Shown here piece after piece: positions 33,001 to 34,465 of a stretch of 34,465 bases of DNA. The notes under the pieces were generated by a model. It did not search any database and had not been told where the DNA came from. It saw only the letters and a list, made by a program, of their open reading frames with translations. Every line of letters starts with the position of its first letter. The stretch's first letter is position 1. Made by a program: the position numbers and the translations under genes. The stretch spans positions 1 to 34,465 of the forward strand of contig CAKOYF010000015.1 of assembly GCA_934130595.1 (NCBI GenBank), written 5' to 3'. This stretch comes from an uncultured Clostridia bacterium (lineage in GTDB: Bacteria > Bacillota > Clostridia > TANB77 > CAG-465).

Positions 33001-34465
33001 AGTACCAATGAAAGATGCACCACTAAAAGGAAACATAGAAATAAAGAAAACAGGAGAAAAGATTACAGGAGCAACATCAACACAAGTAGAATACAACACA
33101 AGTGAATCACAAACACAAAAAGAAGAAAAATATACACCAAACTACAATATGGTAGGACTAGAAGGAGTAACATACAAAATAGTAGCTGCTAAAGATATAA
33201 AATCACCAGACGGAAGAATAACATACATAAAAGCAGGTGAAATAGCAGATACAATAACAACAGGGGAAGACGGAATAGCAAAAACAAAAGACTTATACTT
33301 AGGAGAGTATGAGATAAAAGAAACAGTAACACCAAAGGGATATTTAAAAGATGAAAATATACCAAACGTTACAATAGAAAATGATAATCAATATGTAAAA
33401 TCAGCAACAACAAAGAAAGAATTAACAGATGTAAGACAAAAACTAGAATTAACATTTAATAAAACATTTGAAGATATAAACTTTGCAAATGCTGAGAACC
33501 CAGAGAAAAAAGCATTATTTGGAGTATATACAAAAAATGCAATAAAAACATATAATGGAAAAACAGCAATACCAGCAAACAAACTAGTAGATCTAATAGA
33601 AGTAGATGAAAATGGACATGTAACAAGTACAATAGATTTACCAGAAGGAACATACTATGTAGAAGAGTTATATGTATCATATCCATATACAAAGAGTGTA
33701 GAAAGACAAGAATTCGCACTACAATATAATGGAAACTCTAAACAAGAATTTGTAGTAAAACAAGGTAGAGATGTAGAAAATACATATGATAGTGCAACAT
33801 TAACATTAATAAAATTATCATCAACTACAATAGGAAATGTAGTATTAAATGGAGATAAATTAGAAACAGAAAACTTAGAAGAAGAAATTCAAAAAGTAAT
33901 AAATGACTTAAAAGGAAAGACAGAACAAGAAATAAAAGATTACTTAAAAGAGAAAAATATTAAAGCAGTAGGTGGAGCTAAATATAAATTATATACAGAC
34001 GAAGCTTGTAAAAACGAATTATTGATAAAAAATGAGGAAACTGGAAAATTTGAACCAGCAGAGTTAGTAACTAATGAAACAGGAATAATAAAATTAGAAG
34101 ATTTACCTTTAGGAGAATACTGGATAAAAGAAGTAAAAGCACCACAAGGATATGAATTATCTAAAGAAGTTATAAAAGTAACATTAGATATAACTAATAA
34201 AGATTCAGTAATGTATCAAGCATTAATAGAAAATTCAGGAATAAATCCTTTTATAACTAAGACAGATATATTCACAGGAGAAGTAGTTCCAAATTGTACA
34301 TTTGAAATAAAAGATGAAACAGGAAAAACTATTTTACATTCAAAAACAAATGAAAAAGGTGATGCATATATTCCACTAGATTTATTTAAAGATGGAAAAA
34401 CATATACATACACTGAAATCGAAGCTCCTGAAATATACAAATTAAATGAAGAGCCACATGAATTT
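30026..34465 (+). CDS. Giant thioester-domain CnaB adhesin (surface protein C), 3' truncated by window end
   Basis: ATG 30026 (with AAGGGGTG upstream) opens a frame with no stop up to the last base: 1480 codons. A signal peptide ends near VYA (28). The head (from about 30) has the thioester signature: Cys68 in AYCIQAG and Gln106 in KQAAIWQLAG, close to the family's TQxAIW. About ten CnaB/SpaA-like modules start near 277, 366, 481, 609, 741, 862, 1002, 1140, 1258 and 1408. The last six correspond in order to those in proteins A and B, so about 160 residues, including one more module and the anchor, are probably missing. The module at 1258 has the same polar insertion. Such adhesins bond covalently to host surface amines; the ligand is unknown. 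Confidence 0.88.
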   Translation, partial: MKNKLRLFGIVCMMILSCTFFQQSNVYAATVGVDISNKANSRYTATGAGSQTDHSAVKYYIDGEPAYCIQAGIPINSKYVYSEQGELTDARFSWIIYNIADQDLKQAAIWQLAGQVGYGSYVIDCDDSINQVLNDATNAINNQRDALSATVSDDGGDFYYDGNLNAFVSPVVHIGNSFGTQLNGATGNSYLMGMDGGNYGTSVGSGDYRIVVPVDGITGEMNVSVGVRGEGAKDVYGWPMRYGDGNAAHQLVIKPRMRSTYGNDTTSREIHLNPLGNLVIEKKDNFGSYKSDATFKISGPGGSWELTTDGTGKISLNNIFIGTYTITEVKAPNNMLNEEAGRTVNVTVNAGQTVTYTRTNAYQRGKVTLTKYDARNRGNTQGDATIKGAVFDLKAAEDIYEGTTKIYSANQTITTVTTKEDGSTDEVKNLPIGRYYYVETKPSEGFLINTQKVYVSSSYTGQDKSEASEGVVEIGETPIYNSIEIHKYIDETTSSEKLPLEGAEFTATLKSSIGTNNVKTYKCKAPTDANGYCIIEDLPYGTYVVEETTVPNITLKCSNFEFKVEKTEEQLGRKYNLTDVKFVDEKNTLDTVQKDWLDEKGYLVDEPKAIQIKMRKVDADRTTEAPDYTQGDGQLKGAIYQVYRYDPKKDNYSEYVYDITVDHKDEDGYWCAQTGDLLVGKYMVKEKVKSTETVDGTTYNYSYAKGYLVDPNTYYFEQNPETQTVKRVVKTDVSKEEIARGSVKVIKFNNNPNSTEEAESKGAILRLTLNSNKDIWYEVTIDENGYGEFIDRNDASHKTAVKTNYGDKYYPYTIPYGQYTITETQESKPQEHTHFYIQPESVTIGKQTETGYRILSDEEVPAWLKIVKKDADTGETVQLDGAKFKIWDVTNKKWVSLMETPSGKMIEEFTTNEEGYFYTPQQLQPGEYVVYETQAPKGYYLQDNLRVPENEKDLGNTQVSGQKVVVSKVSTGLKDDTVYPEGGIKTGELVVEVPMKDAPLKGNIEIKKTGEKITGATSTQVEYNTSESQTQKEEKYTPNYNMVGLEGVTYKIVAAKDIKSPDGRITYIKAGEIADTITTGEDGIAKTKDLYLGEYEIKETVTPKGYLKDENIPNVTIENDNQYVKSATTKKELTDVRQKLELTFNKTFEDINFANAENPEKKALFGVYTKNAIKTYNGKTAIPANKLVDLIEVDENGHVTSTIDLPEGTYYVEELYVSYPYTKSVERQEFALQYNGNSKQEFVVKQGRDVENTYDSATLTLIKLSSTTIGNVVLNGDKLETENLEEEIQKVINDLKGKTEQEIKDYLKEKNIKAVGGAKYKLYTDEACKNELLIKNEETGKFEPAELVTNETGIIKLEDLPLGEYWIKEVKAPQGYELSKEVIKVTLDITNKDSVMYQALIENSGINPFITKTDIFTGEVVPNCTFEIKDETGKTILHSKTNEKGDAYIPLDLFKDGKTYTYTEIEAPEIYKLNEEPHEF

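Noticed and set aside
30856..34465. Possible CRISPR-like or tandem DNA repeats in the adhesin genes
   Set aside because: The periodicity is at protein level (CnaB modules of about 80-130 residues with diverged DNA); no short identical repeats with regular spacers are present.
1..34465. tRNA genes, rRNA genes, insertion sequences, phage genes or integration sites
   Set aside because: None was recognised on either strand; no transposase or integrase motifs, and intergenic regions are short and explained by promoters, leaders and terminators.

Overview
The window reads as a chromosomal segment of a very AT-rich Gram-positive bacterium. It is probably an uncultivated, gut-type member of Clostridia (Bacillota). 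The signs are A/T-dominated codons, strong AGGAGG-type ribosome binding sites, consensus TTGACA/TATAAT promoters with 17-18 base spacers, a Thr T-box, a sortase with sortase-anchored proteins, and short hairpin-plus-T-run terminators. This placement is inference; no 16S or other species marker is present.

Layout. 1-169: C-terminal tail of a cell-wall-anchored protein (IPETGD, hydrophobic segment, basic tail). 243-3096: recG and an HD-domain hydrolase. 3117-5019 (minus): a GT4 glycosyltransferase followed by a membrane protein. 5273-6659: a sortase operon with two unknown membrane proteins. 6812-9083: der and the family II pyrophosphatase ppaC. 9119-9670 (minus): an MntP/YtaF-type membrane protein. 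9791-11673: two tandem, overlapping metallophosphoesterases and a small membrane protein. 11674-13247: hisS behind what looks like a complete ribosome-mediated attenuator, with a 20-codon leader peptide containing His-His-His. 13425-17657: a giant thioester-headed CnaB adhesin. 17753-19504: rsmE and an S66 carboxypeptidase. 19521-20872 (minus): a secreted or anchored nuclease and a polysaccharide deacetylase. 20983-23483: ruvB, queH and a membrane-anchored protein. 23494-25673: T-box-controlled thrS lacking the TGS domain. 25855 to the window edge: two more giant CnaB proteins, one with an NlpC/P60-like head and one with a thioester head, the latter cut by the end of the window.

Two themes stand out. 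First, a cell-surface system. Three giant proteins share almost the same chain of CnaB/SpaA-like modules, but each carries a different N-terminal head (thioester, NlpC/P60-like, thioester). A fourth anchored protein ends at base 169, and one sortase lies between them. The two complete giants end in VTNTGD where the fourth protein has IPETGD, so the sorting signal lacks the usual proline. Second, the two aminoacyl-tRNA synthetase genes sense their amino acid by different RNA devices. thrS uses a classical T-box with specifier ACT. hisS appears to use a translated His-rich leader with mutually exclusive hairpins, which is unexpected for this kind of organism and is the strongest candidate for something undescribed here.

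All calls come from reading the sequence and recalled family motifs. No database search, folding program or alignment was run.
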